Assembly: GCA_007118445.1 (NCBI GenBank)
Contig: SKRP01000090.1
Location: 1 to 8,073 of the forward strand
Reading direction: 5' to 3'
DNA from: Natronohydrobacter sp.
GTDB taxonomy: Bacteria; Pseudomonadota; Alphaproteobacteria; Rhodobacterales; Rhodobacteraceae
DNA: 8,073 nt
Every line of letters starts with the position of its first letter. Position 1 is the first letter of the stretch. Positions 1 to 6,871 of this stretch are shown piece after piece. The translations under genes and the position numbers were made by a program. The notes under the pieces were generated by a model, which was not told where the DNA came from, did no database searches, and saw only the letters and a list, made by a program, of their open reading frames with translations.

Positions 1-1420
1 CGACTGATTTCAGGGCACTTGCGCCCAAATCCTGCTCCAGCACTGGCACACCTGTGTCCAGATCCCAGACTGTCAACCGACCATCTTCGCGCGCTGCCGC
101 AAGCTGCCGGCCTTCGGGGTGAAATGCCAGACGCAGGATATCGCCCGCCCAGCGCTGATCCGGGGCGAATTGGTGCACAAGCGTCCCCGTATGCGTGTCA
201 TGTACGGTGACGAGGGAATCGGAACTCCCGAGTGCGACCCGCCGCAGGTCAGGGCTGAACGCGCTGCTGGCAAGGTTTCCGATGGTCGCCTCGCGCAGGA
301 TCACGGCGCTGGATGAAGCGGGTGCGGGCGTGGCGGTTGGGGCCAGAGACGCAATTTCCGGCACTGGATCGGATGCAGGTGCAGGACCGGTATCGGGCGC
401 ACCTTCCGGCAAGACCACCGAGGCTGGTGCAAGCGCTGCGAGCCTCTCGCGCGCCAGTGCAAGCTGAACGGCGCAGGCAGGATGCGCATCGATATAGGTT
501 TCCAGAACAGAACGGTTGTCAGTGCCTTCGATCACCGACCAGTCCGCCCGCGCGCTCGCGCAGGGATCGGGCGCTGCAGCGGGCTGTGCCCTCTCCGGGG
601 GGGCAGGTGCCTCGACCACAGCAGGCGTAAAGAAAAACCCCCCAAGAAGCTGGTCATAATGTGCAGGGAACTGGTGCGCCCCGATCGACTGTGCAAGACG
701 GAGAGTTTCGTGGCGCACCTGTGATGCGATCTGCCTGATATCCAGACCCGGGGTTTCGAGCAGTGGCAGCAGCGCGCGTGTATAGACCGAATTCGGATCC
801 GGGTCTGGCTGGAGTATTGAACCTGTAACGCGGTCGCGCAACTCCAAACTGTCAAGCGCTGATGCGCCTGCAGCCGCCGAGAAAAGGATGAAAGTGCCCT
901 CGGGTTGAGCTACAATTGGACCAACGCCTCGTGCGCGGCCGATGCTGCGCCGCAAGGTCGGGTCCTGAAAAGGGTTGTCGCGGCATGTATCGAGGATCAG
1001 GATCGTCACGCGCGCACCGCGTGCCTGGATCTCTGCGATCACATCGGCGACCAGCACGGATTGGGCGCGCACGACCAGTTCATTTGCAGCGGGAACATCG
1101 GCGGGCAGCAGGTAATGCTGCCCTGTGAATTCGACCCCGTGACCTGCAAAATAGAACACCACCTCATCCCCTGGAGTGATCCGTCCGGTCAGCCGGGCAA
1201 GTCCCAACACCAGACTGCGCCTGTCTGGATCGAGCAGCAGATCGGTCTCAAACCCACGTTCATGCAAACGCTCGGCAACCGCGCGGGCATCATTGAGCGC
1301 CTTTGTCAGGACATCTATCTCTTCATAGGCATTTATACCCACCACCAGCGCATGGCGGTTCTGCGCGAGGGCGGGCAGAGCAAGCACAGCGAGCCAGCAG
1401 ATGAGCAATAACCGCAGCAT
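1..1420 (-). CDS. Secreted caspase-like (C14) peptidase with C-terminal WD40 repeats, 3' end cut by window edge
   Basis: The frame is open from the ATG at 1420 to the left edge with no stop: 473 residues are visible and the gene continues outside. Residues 1-19 are a signal peptide (Leu-rich core, ALA then Q), so the protein should act in the periplasm or outside. Residues 22 to about 265 are a caspase-fold domain: HALVVGINAY opens it, FYFAGHG carries catalytic His94, and LILDTCRDNP carries catalytic Cys146. Residues 293-330 form a short helical segment (DWSVIEG...) of a kind I associate with linkers in bacterial caspases. A Pro/Ala-rich linker follows (331-373), then WD40 blades: a first at about 374-418 (AFSPDLRRVALGSSD) and a second at about 428-463 (LAFHPEGRQLAAAREDGRLTVWD); a third starts at the edge. 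WD40 blades normally form a propeller that binds partners, so a sensor or substrate-docking role is inferred. The start follows the OmpA gene stop by 6 bases, with GGGAG 9 bases upstream, implying translational coupling. The number of blades and the C-terminus are unknown. Codon use looks less GC-biased than in the upstream genes. Confidence 0.9.
   Translation of the reverse strand, partial: MLRLLLICWLAVLALPALAQNRHALVVGINAYEEIDVLTKALNDARAVAERLHERGFETDLLLDPDRRSLVLGLARLTGRITPGDEVVFYFAGHGVEFTGQHYLLPADVPAANELVVRAQSVLVADVIAEIQARGARVTILILDTCRDNPFQDPTLRRSIGRARGVGPIVAQPEGTFILFSAAAGASALDSLELRDRVTGSILQPDPDPNSVYTRALLPLLETPGLDIRQIASQVRHETLRLAQSIGAHQFPAHYDQLLGGFFFTPAVVEAPAPPERAQPAAAPDPCASARADWSVIEGTDNRSVLETYIDAHPACAVQLALARERLAALAPASVVLPEGAPDTGPAPASDPVPEIASLAPTATPAPASSSAVILREATIGNLASSAFSPDLRRVALGSSDSLVTVHDTHTGTLVHQFAPDQRWAGDILRLAFHPEGRQLAAAREDGRLTVWDLDTGVPVLEQDLGASALKSV
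597..643 (-). other. Two homopolymer tracts between the caspase and WD40 parts
   Basis: A run of six G followed by five T (on the coding strand, 638-643 then 633-637) and a run of seven C (597-603) lie about 40 bases apart, at the end of the caspase domain and the start of the Ala/Pro-rich region. As sequenced the frame is intact through both. Either other frame terminates soon afterwards (stop at 532 in one, by 519 in the other), so a one-base slip would give a caspase without its WD40 part. Whether this happens is unknown. Confidence 0.5.
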
Positions 1421-1426
1421 GTCCGG

Positions 1427-2035
1427 CTACTCCCAGCCGACCTCAAGATTGATCAGCTCGACGCGCCGGTTCTCATCTGCGCGCGGGTCCTGCGGGAGTT
1501 TCAGCTGCTCGAACCCGAAGCCGACCGCGATCAGCCGCGCTGCCGGTATCTCGAAATTCTCCACCAGGAATTCCCGGACCGTTTCGGCGCGGCGCTGCGA
1601 CAGGTCAAGGTTGAAGGCCGCACTGCCCACACTATCCGTATGGCCCGCGACGACGAAGCGCTGCCCGGCCAGTTCGTCCGCACTCAGCGCGCGCCCGAGC
1701 GTGATCACATCGCGCAGGGCACCAGCATTCAGCGTGTCCTTTCCGAAATCGAACAGAATATCGATATCGACCTGCGGCAATTCATAGGTCGTCGAGATCT
1801 CGGCAACTTTTGCGCGTGCCTCGATACTCAGCCCGCGGGTCGGCAGGCCGCGCAGAAACTCGGCTGCTTCGGCATCAAGCACCGGGACTGGCGGGCGCAG
1901 TGAGCGGGTGGGCGGGGCAGGGCGTGACAGTGATCTGACCAGCGCATCCGCCTCGTCCTGCGATTCGGCCTGCACCGGAGTCGCAGGCAGGGCTGCAGCC
2001 AGCCCCAGGCATGTCAGCAAGCTTGTCCATTTCAT
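1427..2035 (-). CDS. Periplasmic OmpA-domain (peptidoglycan-binding) protein
   Basis: The 202-residue product is exported and probably attaches non-covalently to peptidoglycan. Residues 1-23 are a signal peptide (MKWTSLLTCLGLAAALPATP, then VQA/E). No lipobox is present at the cleavage site, so a soluble periplasmic protein is more likely than a lipoprotein, and there is no N-terminal beta-barrel. A Pro-rich stretch (about 37-53) and a segment with LRGLPTRGLSIEARAKV (61-77) precede the OmpA C-terminal domain (about 88-200). That domain has VDIDILFDFGKDTL, then AGHTDSVGSAAFNLDLSQRR, with the Asp (134) and Arg expected to bind diaminopimelate, and ends with DENRRVELI. This combination is a common stand-alone alphaproteobacterial OmpA-family type. 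The start at 2035 is preferred over an in-frame upstream Met at 2077 because it begins the signal peptide, has AAAGGAGG at the right distance, and avoids overlap with the cytochrome gene. The gene lies 25 bases after the multihaem cytochrome and 6 bases before the caspase-WD40 gene, so it may anchor a member of this set to the wall (inference). Confidence 0.92.
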   Translation of the reverse strand: MKWTSLLTCLGLAAALPATPVQAESQDEADALVRSLSRPAPPTRSLRPPVPVLDAEAAEFLRGLPTRGLSIEARAKVAEISTTYELPQVDIDILFDFGKDTLNAGALRDVITLGRALSADELAGQRFVVAGHTDSVGSAAFNLDLSQRRAETVREFLVENFEIPAARLIAVGFGFEQLKLPQDPRADENRRVELINLEVGWE

Positions 2036-2044
2036 GGGTCTGAT

Positions 2045-2052
2045 CCTCCTTT
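2045..2052 (-). promoter_or_regulatory. Strong ribosome binding site for the OmpA-domain gene
   Basis: On the coding strand this reads AAAGGAGG, nearly a full anti-Shine-Dalgarno match, with a 9-base spacer to the ATG at 2035. It falls in the 25-base gap after the cytochrome stop codon and fixes the start at 2035 rather than 2077. Confidence 0.8.
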
Positions 2053-2060
2053 CGCGCGCA

Positions 2061-5000
2061 TCAGGGCAGCACATCAATTGTTACACTGGCAAAGGCCGAC
2101 TGGCCCGCATCGGCCTGAACACGGGACGCCGCCTCGATGGCCAGACCACGGGTCAGCGGTGCGAAGCGTTCGCGAGAGGCTTCGACAAGCTGCTCGGCTT
2201 CCATCGGCGGTTGCGAGCTGCCCGGCTCACGGCAATAGGCCAGCAGCGTTTCACCCGATCCGGGGCGGTCGAAGCGCAGCTGCAGCCCCGATGCGGGCTG
2301 CGGGATCAGCCGTCGCTCGCCCGGTTGCAGCAATTCCGCTCCGATCACCGATTGCGGCAGCACAACTATACGCTTGTTGACCTCGACATAGACGATCTGC
2401 AACGCGCAGCTGCGATTGGCCTCGACCTCGAATTGCAGCAATTCGTCCACGTGGACGCGCTGGCGGGGGACATGCAGGCGCAGATGCAGCGGGTCATCCG
2501 GTTCAGCTGCAGGCGTGAATTGCGGCAGCGAGGCTGGGGGCACATAGGCCACTGTCTCGGCATCCAGCGCCTCGGAAAAGGCTTTCTGGACAGCCTCGGG
2601 CGCGACCGGCGCGGGATCGGCCTGCGCCTGCGCGGGAGCTGCCATATCCAGCGCCCGCAGCCGGGTCAGCCGCTGGAGCAGATCGCCATAAACCGCGTCC
2701 ATCTCGGTGAAGGTCACGCTCAGCCCCTGATCGAAGCGGGTGAACCATCCGGCGAGTTTCTGCTGCAGCTGCGCATCCCCGAGCACATTGGCCTGCGCGC
2801 GCAGTTGCTCCGGGGTCAGGAAGTAATGTCGCGCCAGCGTGGCTTCATCCAGTCGGCGGAAGCGGTGATCGGCCAGCCAGGTGACGATTTCACCACTGCC
2901 ATCCGGTGCCATCAGGCTGGTCGGACGCCCGGCCACAGTCTGTTCGGTCGCACCCAGCTGGTCGAGCGCGCGCAGGAAGGTTTCGGTGTCACGGCGGTAA
3001 TAGCTATCCAGCGTTTCCTGATCGGGATACATGCGCAACAAGGCCTCGCGCTGCATCTGATCGAACCGTGTATCGGACAGGATATAGTCGCGCAGCTGGT
3101 CGCGCTTGGGGATGATGCCATTGTCATGGCAGGTGAAGCAGGAGCGTGCATTGACGATCTCGACACCCTGTCCGACAGGGCGTTCGCGGAAGGACACGAT
3201 GGAGGTCGGCCCCTCGAACAGCCGCCGCCCGTCGGCTTCGGACAGGTAGTAGCCCTGCAAGCCATTGGCCAGCGAGAAGATCATCTCGCCGCCATCATGT
3301 TCGAACGGCGCGGTGCCCGAGGGCGTGCGGCCCAGTTCTTCCGGACCGTCAGGATGTTCGATCAGCGACTGACGCCCGCTGCTGCCGGCGAAATCATAGG
3401 ATTTCCAGTAATACCCGCCCGAGGGCAGGTCGAAGCGTTCCAGCATCCGGTTGTGATCGGATACGCCGGAATGCTCTGCGGTGAACCCGGCGCGGATCAT
3501 GCGCAGATTCATGATCTCCTGATTGACATTGATGCCCATGCGCGCCTCGAGCACCTCGATCCGGTCGGGCAGGCGCAGCAGCATGTCATAAAAGGGCGCT
3601 TCTGACGCGTGGCGCGTGAACCAGTCGGCATTGATCACGGGCACCTGCGTCCGCGCATAGCCTGCCAGCACACCCAGCACCGCATCGGATTGCGGATCAA
3701 TCGCGTAAGGATAGCGCGCGGCCAGCTCGTTCCAGGCACGCTGGGTAAAGCCAGCCTCGACCGCGCCTTGTGTGTATTCTGCAAGGGTCAGGGCGCGCCA
3801 GTCTTCCTCGGTCCAGCCGTAATCGCGGATATCGATGCGCACCAACGCACCTTCGGTGCCGTTGACCGGCGTGACCGGCACGACCACCGGGCCGCGCGAA
3901 ACCGAATTGATGAATTTATTCAGGGCCGAATGCATGTAATGCACCGGGTTTCTGAGCGTCCCTTCGCGCGCGCAGTCAATTTCGGGAAGGGGGATATTCG
4001 CGAAGCTGAAATAGCGGATAAAGCGTTGATCCAGTTCGGAAATATTCGCGATATCGCTCACCGCCGCAGTGGTCATCGACAACAGGTCTCCACCCACGAA
4101 ACGCGGCAATGTCACCGATGTCTGGGCAGGCTCGGGCGTGGCGGCGGGGGCCGCCTCAGCAGGTGCAAGGCTGTCGATCCAGCGCACCAGCACATCCAGT
4201 TCCCCGGCGCTGACGCGCGGCAGACGCCCGGTCGGCATCCGGTTCGCGGCAATCGTGTCATAGAGCAGCGAGGCCCGGTGATCGCCGGGCACAACCGCCC
4301 CGCGATCGCGCGCAAGCTCGGCCATGGTCCCGGTGAAGAAGCTGCGTTGGTTGGTCATGCCGCGCCCGTGGCAGGAGCGGCAATGCTGATCAAGAACGGC
4401 ATCGGCGCGCGCCTCCAGCGCCGGGTCCGCTGCGCCAGCCGCGGCGGCCGGTGCTGTGCTTTGCGCGGCGGCAACCGGCTCGGGGTCAGGGGCTGTGCAA
4501 TAGGCCTCGATCATGCCTGCCAGACCTGTTGCCCCGGTGCGGTCCGCAATGGCAGGCTCTTCTGCCGGGGGTGGCGGGGCGCTTGCCACCAAGGACGCTT
4601 CGACCCGTGTCACGCTGTCAGGGTCAACCGGGCTGCCGGTCAGATAGGCATAGATCGCAACCCGGTCTTCATGGCTCAGCTGTGCTGTCGAGCGTGATAT
4701 TCGCCGCATCGTGGTCGAGGTCATCGGCAGGCCATTCAGGCGCAGCCCTTCGACCATCGCACCATTGACGAAATCCTCGGGTGTGAAATTCGCCAGCTGC
4801 GCGGCATTGATCGCGGGGGAATGCTCCCCCAGCATTCCGGTCTCGCCTGCATAGGGCAGATCCGGGTCCAGCTCGTTGGCCAGCGGGCCTGACCGCCCCG
4901 AATGACACTCGCTGCAATGGCCCATCGCTTCGGCCAGATAGGCCCCGCGCGCCAGTTGCGGATCGGCCAGATCCGGCAGCGGCGCGCGTTCCAGCGCCCA

Positions 5001-5477
5001 TCGGTTGAGTACGAAGCGATCGAGAAAATTGATCCTGTGCTCGCGCGATGGCGCGTCGCTTTGCGGCAGGGTCAGGATATAGGCGTGCAGGTCCAGCACA
5101 TCCTCGACGCGCATCCGCGCATAGGCCGGGAAAGGAAAGACCGCGCCGAAATAGCCCGACCCGTCCGGGGCGACGCCTTTCTGCACGGCATTCACGAAAT
5201 CCGCGCGTGACCAATTGCCGATCCCGGCGGTCGGATGCGGGGTGATATTGGGGCTGAAAAGCGCGCCGAAACGGGTCTTGATTTCCATCCCGCCCGCCAG
5301 CAGGTCGTCGCTGCCATCCACTGCGTGACAGGACGCGCAGCCCGAGGCATTGAACACCACTTCGCCATTCGCCAGATCGGGCGTATGAGCATCCAGATCA
5401 GCCGCAGACAGGCCCTGCGCCTGTGCCTGGCTGACCATCCCGACACCCAGCGCCAGAAGCAATCCCGTGATCCGCAT
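2061..5477 (-). CDS. Large exported multihaem (4 CxxCH) cytochrome c with C-terminal DUF4384-like domain
   Basis: The product has 1138 residues. Residues 1-20 are a signal peptide (AQA/Q), so haem would be attached in the periplasm. Four haem c motifs are visible: CASCH (47-51), CSECH (188-192), CRSCH (366-370) and CFTCH (780-784). The first two domains (about 35-285) resemble the cytochrome c subunits of alcohol and gluconate dehydrogenases (FSPNITPHPTAGIGNWS; Met122 a possible axial ligand). The third (about 355-436) resembles planctomycete-type cytochrome c domains, with NRMPTG supplying Met414. The long region from about 450 to 930 includes FEHDGGEMIFSLANGLQGYY just before the fourth haem; I recognise this only as a conserved feature of large hypothetical cytochromes. 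Ala/Pro-rich linkers separate the blocks. Residues about 997-1085 look like DUF4384 (strand-rich, LHLRLHVPRQRVHVDELLQF to ETLLAYC), a domain known from bacterial caspase-associated proteins. The start at 5477 is chosen over an in-frame Met at 5618 because it opens the signal peptide, has AAGGGGG just upstream, and avoids overlap with the flavocytochrome gene. It likely accepts or passes electrons; the partner is unknown. Confidence 0.9.
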   Translation of the reverse strand: MRITGLLLALGVGMVSQAQAQGLSAADLDAHTPDLANGEVVFNASGCASCHAVDGSDDLLAGGMEIKTRFGALFSPNITPHPTAGIGNWSRADFVNAVQKGVAPDGSGYFGAVFPFPAYARMRVEDVLDLHAYILTLPQSDAPSREHRINFLDRFVLNRWALERAPLPDLADPQLARGAYLAEAMGHCSECHSGRSGPLANELDPDLPYAGETGMLGEHSPAINAAQLANFTPEDFVNGAMVEGLRLNGLPMTSTTMRRISRSTAQLSHEDRVAIYAYLTGSPVDPDSVTRVEASLVASAPPPPAEEPAIADRTGATGLAGMIEAYCTAPDPEPVAAAQSTAPAAAAGAADPALEARADAVLDQHCRSCHGRGMTNQRSFFTGTMAELARDRGAVVPGDHRASLLYDTIAANRMPTGRLPRVSAGELDVLVRWIDSLAPAEAAPAATPEPAQTSVTLPRFVGGDLLSMTTAAVSDIANISELDQRFIRYFSFANIPLPEIDCAREGTLRNPVHYMHSALNKFINSVSRGPVVVPVTPVNGTEGALVRIDIRDYGWTEEDWRALTLAEYTQGAVEAGFTQRAWNELAARYPYAIDPQSDAVLGVLAGYARTQVPVINADWFTRHASEAPFYDMLLRLPDRIEVLEARMGINVNQEIMNLRMIRAGFTAEHSGVSDHNRMLERFDLPSGGYYWKSYDFAGSSGRQSLIEHPDGPEELGRTPSGTAPFEHDGGEMIFSLANGLQGYYLSEADGRRLFEGPTSIVSFRERPVGQGVEIVNARSCFTCHDNGIIPKRDQLRDYILSDTRFDQMQREALLRMYPDQETLDSYYRRDTETFLRALDQLGATEQTVAGRPTSLMAPDGSGEIVTWLADHRFRRLDEATLARHYFLTPEQLRAQANVLGDAQLQQKLAGWFTRFDQGLSVTFTEMDAVYGDLLQRLTRLRALDMAAPAQAQADPAPVAPEAVQKAFSEALDAETVAYVPPASLPQFTPAAEPDDPLHLRLHVPRQRVHVDELLQFEVEANRSCALQIVYVEVNKRIVVLPQSVIGAELLQPGERRLIPQPASGLQLRFDRPGSGETLLAYCREPGSSQPPMEAEQLVEASRERFAPLTRGLAIEAASRVQADAGQSAFASVTIDVLP

Positions 5478-5481
5478 GATA

Positions 5482-5488
5482 CCCCCTT
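5482..5488 (-). promoter_or_regulatory. Ribosome binding site for the multihaem cytochrome gene
   Basis: On the coding strand this is AAGGGGG, 4 bases from the ATG at 5477. It sits in the 35-base gap after the flavocytochrome stop and supports 5477 as the true start. Confidence 0.7.
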
Positions 5489-5512
5489 GATCTGTCCCAA
5501 AAATTCCCGCGG

Positions 5513-6784
5513 CTATCTGAACTCGAATTCCTCGTAATGAACCCTGCGCGGCCCATCCCCCTGCGCGCGCCATGCTGTCTGCAGCGCCTTGCGCAAACCC
5601 TTTGGGCCACAATACCACAGTTCTGCATCTCGCAAAGGAAAGCGGGCATATTCGGCCAGCTTTCCTGCATCCAGCCGCCCCTGCGCCGCGCTGTCATGCA
5701 ACTGCCAGTGAAAGCCGGGATGCGCCGCGGCGATGTCCTGCAGACGGTCCGCATTGATCGCAAGCCCCGCATGACGCACAGCATGGACCAGCACGACCTG
5801 GCGGGTGCCGGGGTCTTTGGCATAGGCTTCGGCCATGGCCAGAAACGGGGTGATCCCGATGCCCCCGGCCAGCCAGATCTGATACTGGCCGCCACGCCGG
5901 AAATCGAAGCGCCCATAGCCCCCTTCAAGCCGCAGCCGGTCGCCGGGCGCGAGCGTGTCGCGCAGGCGGCGGGTGAAATCCCCGGCAGGCTGGATCGCGA
6001 AACCGATTTCGCCGCTATCCGACAGATGCGACACGGTAAAAGGATGCGGTTCGCGCAGCCCCGCCTGCGCGGCGCTGAGAAAGGCGAACTGCCCGGCGCG
6101 CGCGCCAATCGGGCGGCGCAGGGGGCGGGCGCGCAGCTCGGTCGCGCCTTCCAGCCGCGTCACCCCGACGATTTCGTAGCTGCGTTTGCGCAGCCATGGC
6201 GCGACAATGATCCAGATAATGGCCCCGGTGCCCAGCAGCGCGGCCAGATTCAGCCATAGCCGGATCGCCGACATGCTGTCGAAAGGGGCCTTGACGAACA
6301 TCTGATGAAATCCCAGCACCAGAAAGATCGGGATGATCAGCCAATGCGTGACGCGCCACCACATCCAGGGCAGTTCGGCCCGTGTGAAGGGCACACGCTT
6401 GACCGCGCTCAGCACCAGCAGCGCCACCAGCAGCATGAAGGCCGGTTCGGCCAGTTCGACGGCGGTTTCCGCAAGCGATCCCGGCGGAACCAGCCCTTCC
6501 AGCTGCACGAATCTGACCTGGGTATGCACCAGAACCAGAAACAGGATGGCAATACCGCTCCATTTATGCAGCCGGTAGACCTGATCCAGCCCGCCCAACA
6601 TCGCCTCGGCCCCCGGCAGCCGTGCCGCGAGCAGCAGATTGAAGGCCATCAGGCTGAAAGCCGCAACCCCGGCCATGAGCGCGACAAGATTTCGCGGGCT
6701 TTCATACCCTGCCGCAAGATAGACCAGCGCGGCGGGCACCAGCACAAGCGCCGCGATAATGGCCGGGATGCGAAACACAGACAT
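5513..6784 (-). CDS. Ferric-reductase/NADPH-oxidase-like membrane flavocytochrome
   Basis: The 423-residue protein should move electrons from cytosolic NAD(P)H through FAD and membrane haem to an acceptor across the membrane. The N-terminal half (about 5-197) holds several hydrophobic segments. Two His pairs with family-like spacing, His73/His87 (13 residues between) and His147/His160 (12 between), fit two bis-His b haems. The C-terminal half (about 203-423) is a ferredoxin-reductase-type module: GQFAFL (231-236), the FAD motif HPFT (247-250), the NAD(P)H motif AGGIGITPFL (306-315), the late YCGP (391-394), and a terminal YEEFEF. The architecture matches Ferric_reduct plus FAD and NAD binding domains; which nucleotide or acceptor it uses cannot be read. 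An in-frame TAG directly precedes the ATG at 6784, so the start cannot lie further upstream; AAAGG lies 12 bases before it, a weak site. Its stop is 35 bases before the multihaem cytochrome ATG, which makes that cytochrome the obvious candidate electron acceptor (inference). Alternatives are a metal reductase or a superoxide-producing oxidase. Confidence 0.9.
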   Translation of the reverse strand: MSVFRIPAIIAALVLVPAALVYLAAGYESPRNLVALMAGVAAFSLMAFNLLLAARLPGAEAMLGGLDQVYRLHKWSGIAILFLVLVHTQVRFVQLEGLVPPGSLAETAVELAEPAFMLLVALLVLSAVKRVPFTRAELPWMWWRVTHWLIIPIFLVLGFHQMFVKAPFDSMSAIRLWLNLAALLGTGAIIWIIVAPWLRKRSYEIVGVTRLEGATELRARPLRRPIGARAGQFAFLSAAQAGLREPHPFTVSHLSDSGEIGFAIQPAGDFTRRLRDTLAPGDRLRLEGGYGRFDFRRGGQYQIWLAGGIGITPFLAMAEAYAKDPGTRQVVLVHAVRHAGLAINADRLQDIAAAHPGFHWQLHDSAAQGRLDAGKLAEYARFPLRDAELWYCGPKGLRKALQTAWRAQGDGPRRVHYEEFEFR

Positions 6785-6871
6785 CTAAATGCGGAACCTT
6801 TGAAAATCTGCATTCAGCCTGAATCATATGATGATTCCACATATCAAGCCATCATTTTATGCCCAGCGGCC
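6785..6871 (-). promoter_or_regulatory. AT-rich intergenic gap, possible control region before the flavocytochrome gene
   Basis: This is the longest non-coding stretch in the window (87 bases) and is visibly AT-rich against GC-rich neighbours. It contains overlapping inverted repeats (separate entry) and a TTGATA-like hexamer (coding strand, 6847-6842). The best TATGAT-like -10 is only 13 bases from it, too close for a standard sigma-70 pair, so I do not claim a mapped promoter. A GCC/GGC pairing just after the caspase stop is too weak for a terminator. An internal operator or promoter dividing the first caspase gene from the rest is plausible but unproven. Confidence 0.35.
6812..6837. repeat. 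Two overlapping perfect palindromes
   Basis: ATTCAG-C-CTGAAT (6812-6824) overlaps GAATCAT-ATG-ATGATTC (6821-6837); both have perfect arms and share GAAT. Because they share an arm they could bind dimeric repressors or form mutually exclusive hairpins in the leader of the flavocytochrome transcript. They centre roughly 35-55 bases upstream of its ATG. No regulator family is identified; neither is a good FNR/Anr site. Confidence 0.4.

Noticed and set aside
532..855. Possible frameshift in the caspase-WD40 gene, suggested by an open minus-strand frame one base out of register
   Set aside because: The main frame reads without a stop from 1420 through this section into the WD40 blades, so no frameshift is needed; the other frame has no domain features.
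905..1411. 168-codon plus-strand frame
   Set aside because: It is antisense to the catalytic part of the caspase-WD40 gene, whose His and Cys motifs are clear; no independent support.
2036..2077. Upstream in-frame start at 2077 for the OmpA-domain gene
   Set aside because: It adds a charged, Cys-rich stretch before the signal peptide, overlaps the cytochrome stop and bypasses the strong AAAGGAGG site.
1908..4697. Long open frames on the plus strand (565 and 362 codons) opposite the cytochrome gene
   Set aside because: They are the antisense of a well-supported multihaem cytochrome, have Arg/Gln/His-rich composition typical of GC-rich shadow frames, and show no recognisable domain, signal peptide or ribosome binding site.
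4815..4837. Two overlapping perfect stems (GGGGGA/TCCCCC and GAATGCT/AGCATTC)
   Set aside because: They lie in mid-gene, in a section coding for an ordinary stretch of the second cytochrome domain, with no T-run or regulatory position; probably chance in GC-rich coding sequence.
5478..5618. Upstream in-frame start at 5618 for the cytochrome gene
   Set aside because: It would bury the signal peptide behind 47 residues and overlap the end of the flavocytochrome gene; the ATG at 5477 has a good ribosome binding site.
6838..6855. FNR/Anr-type box (TTGAT half-site on the coding strand)
   Set aside because: Only one half-site matches; the facing half does not read ATCAA at the required 4-base spacing.
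6860..6871. Rho-independent terminator after the first caspase gene
   Set aside because: The only pairing is three base pairs (GCC/GGC) with no following U-tract, so nothing here clearly separates the gene from the downstream operon.
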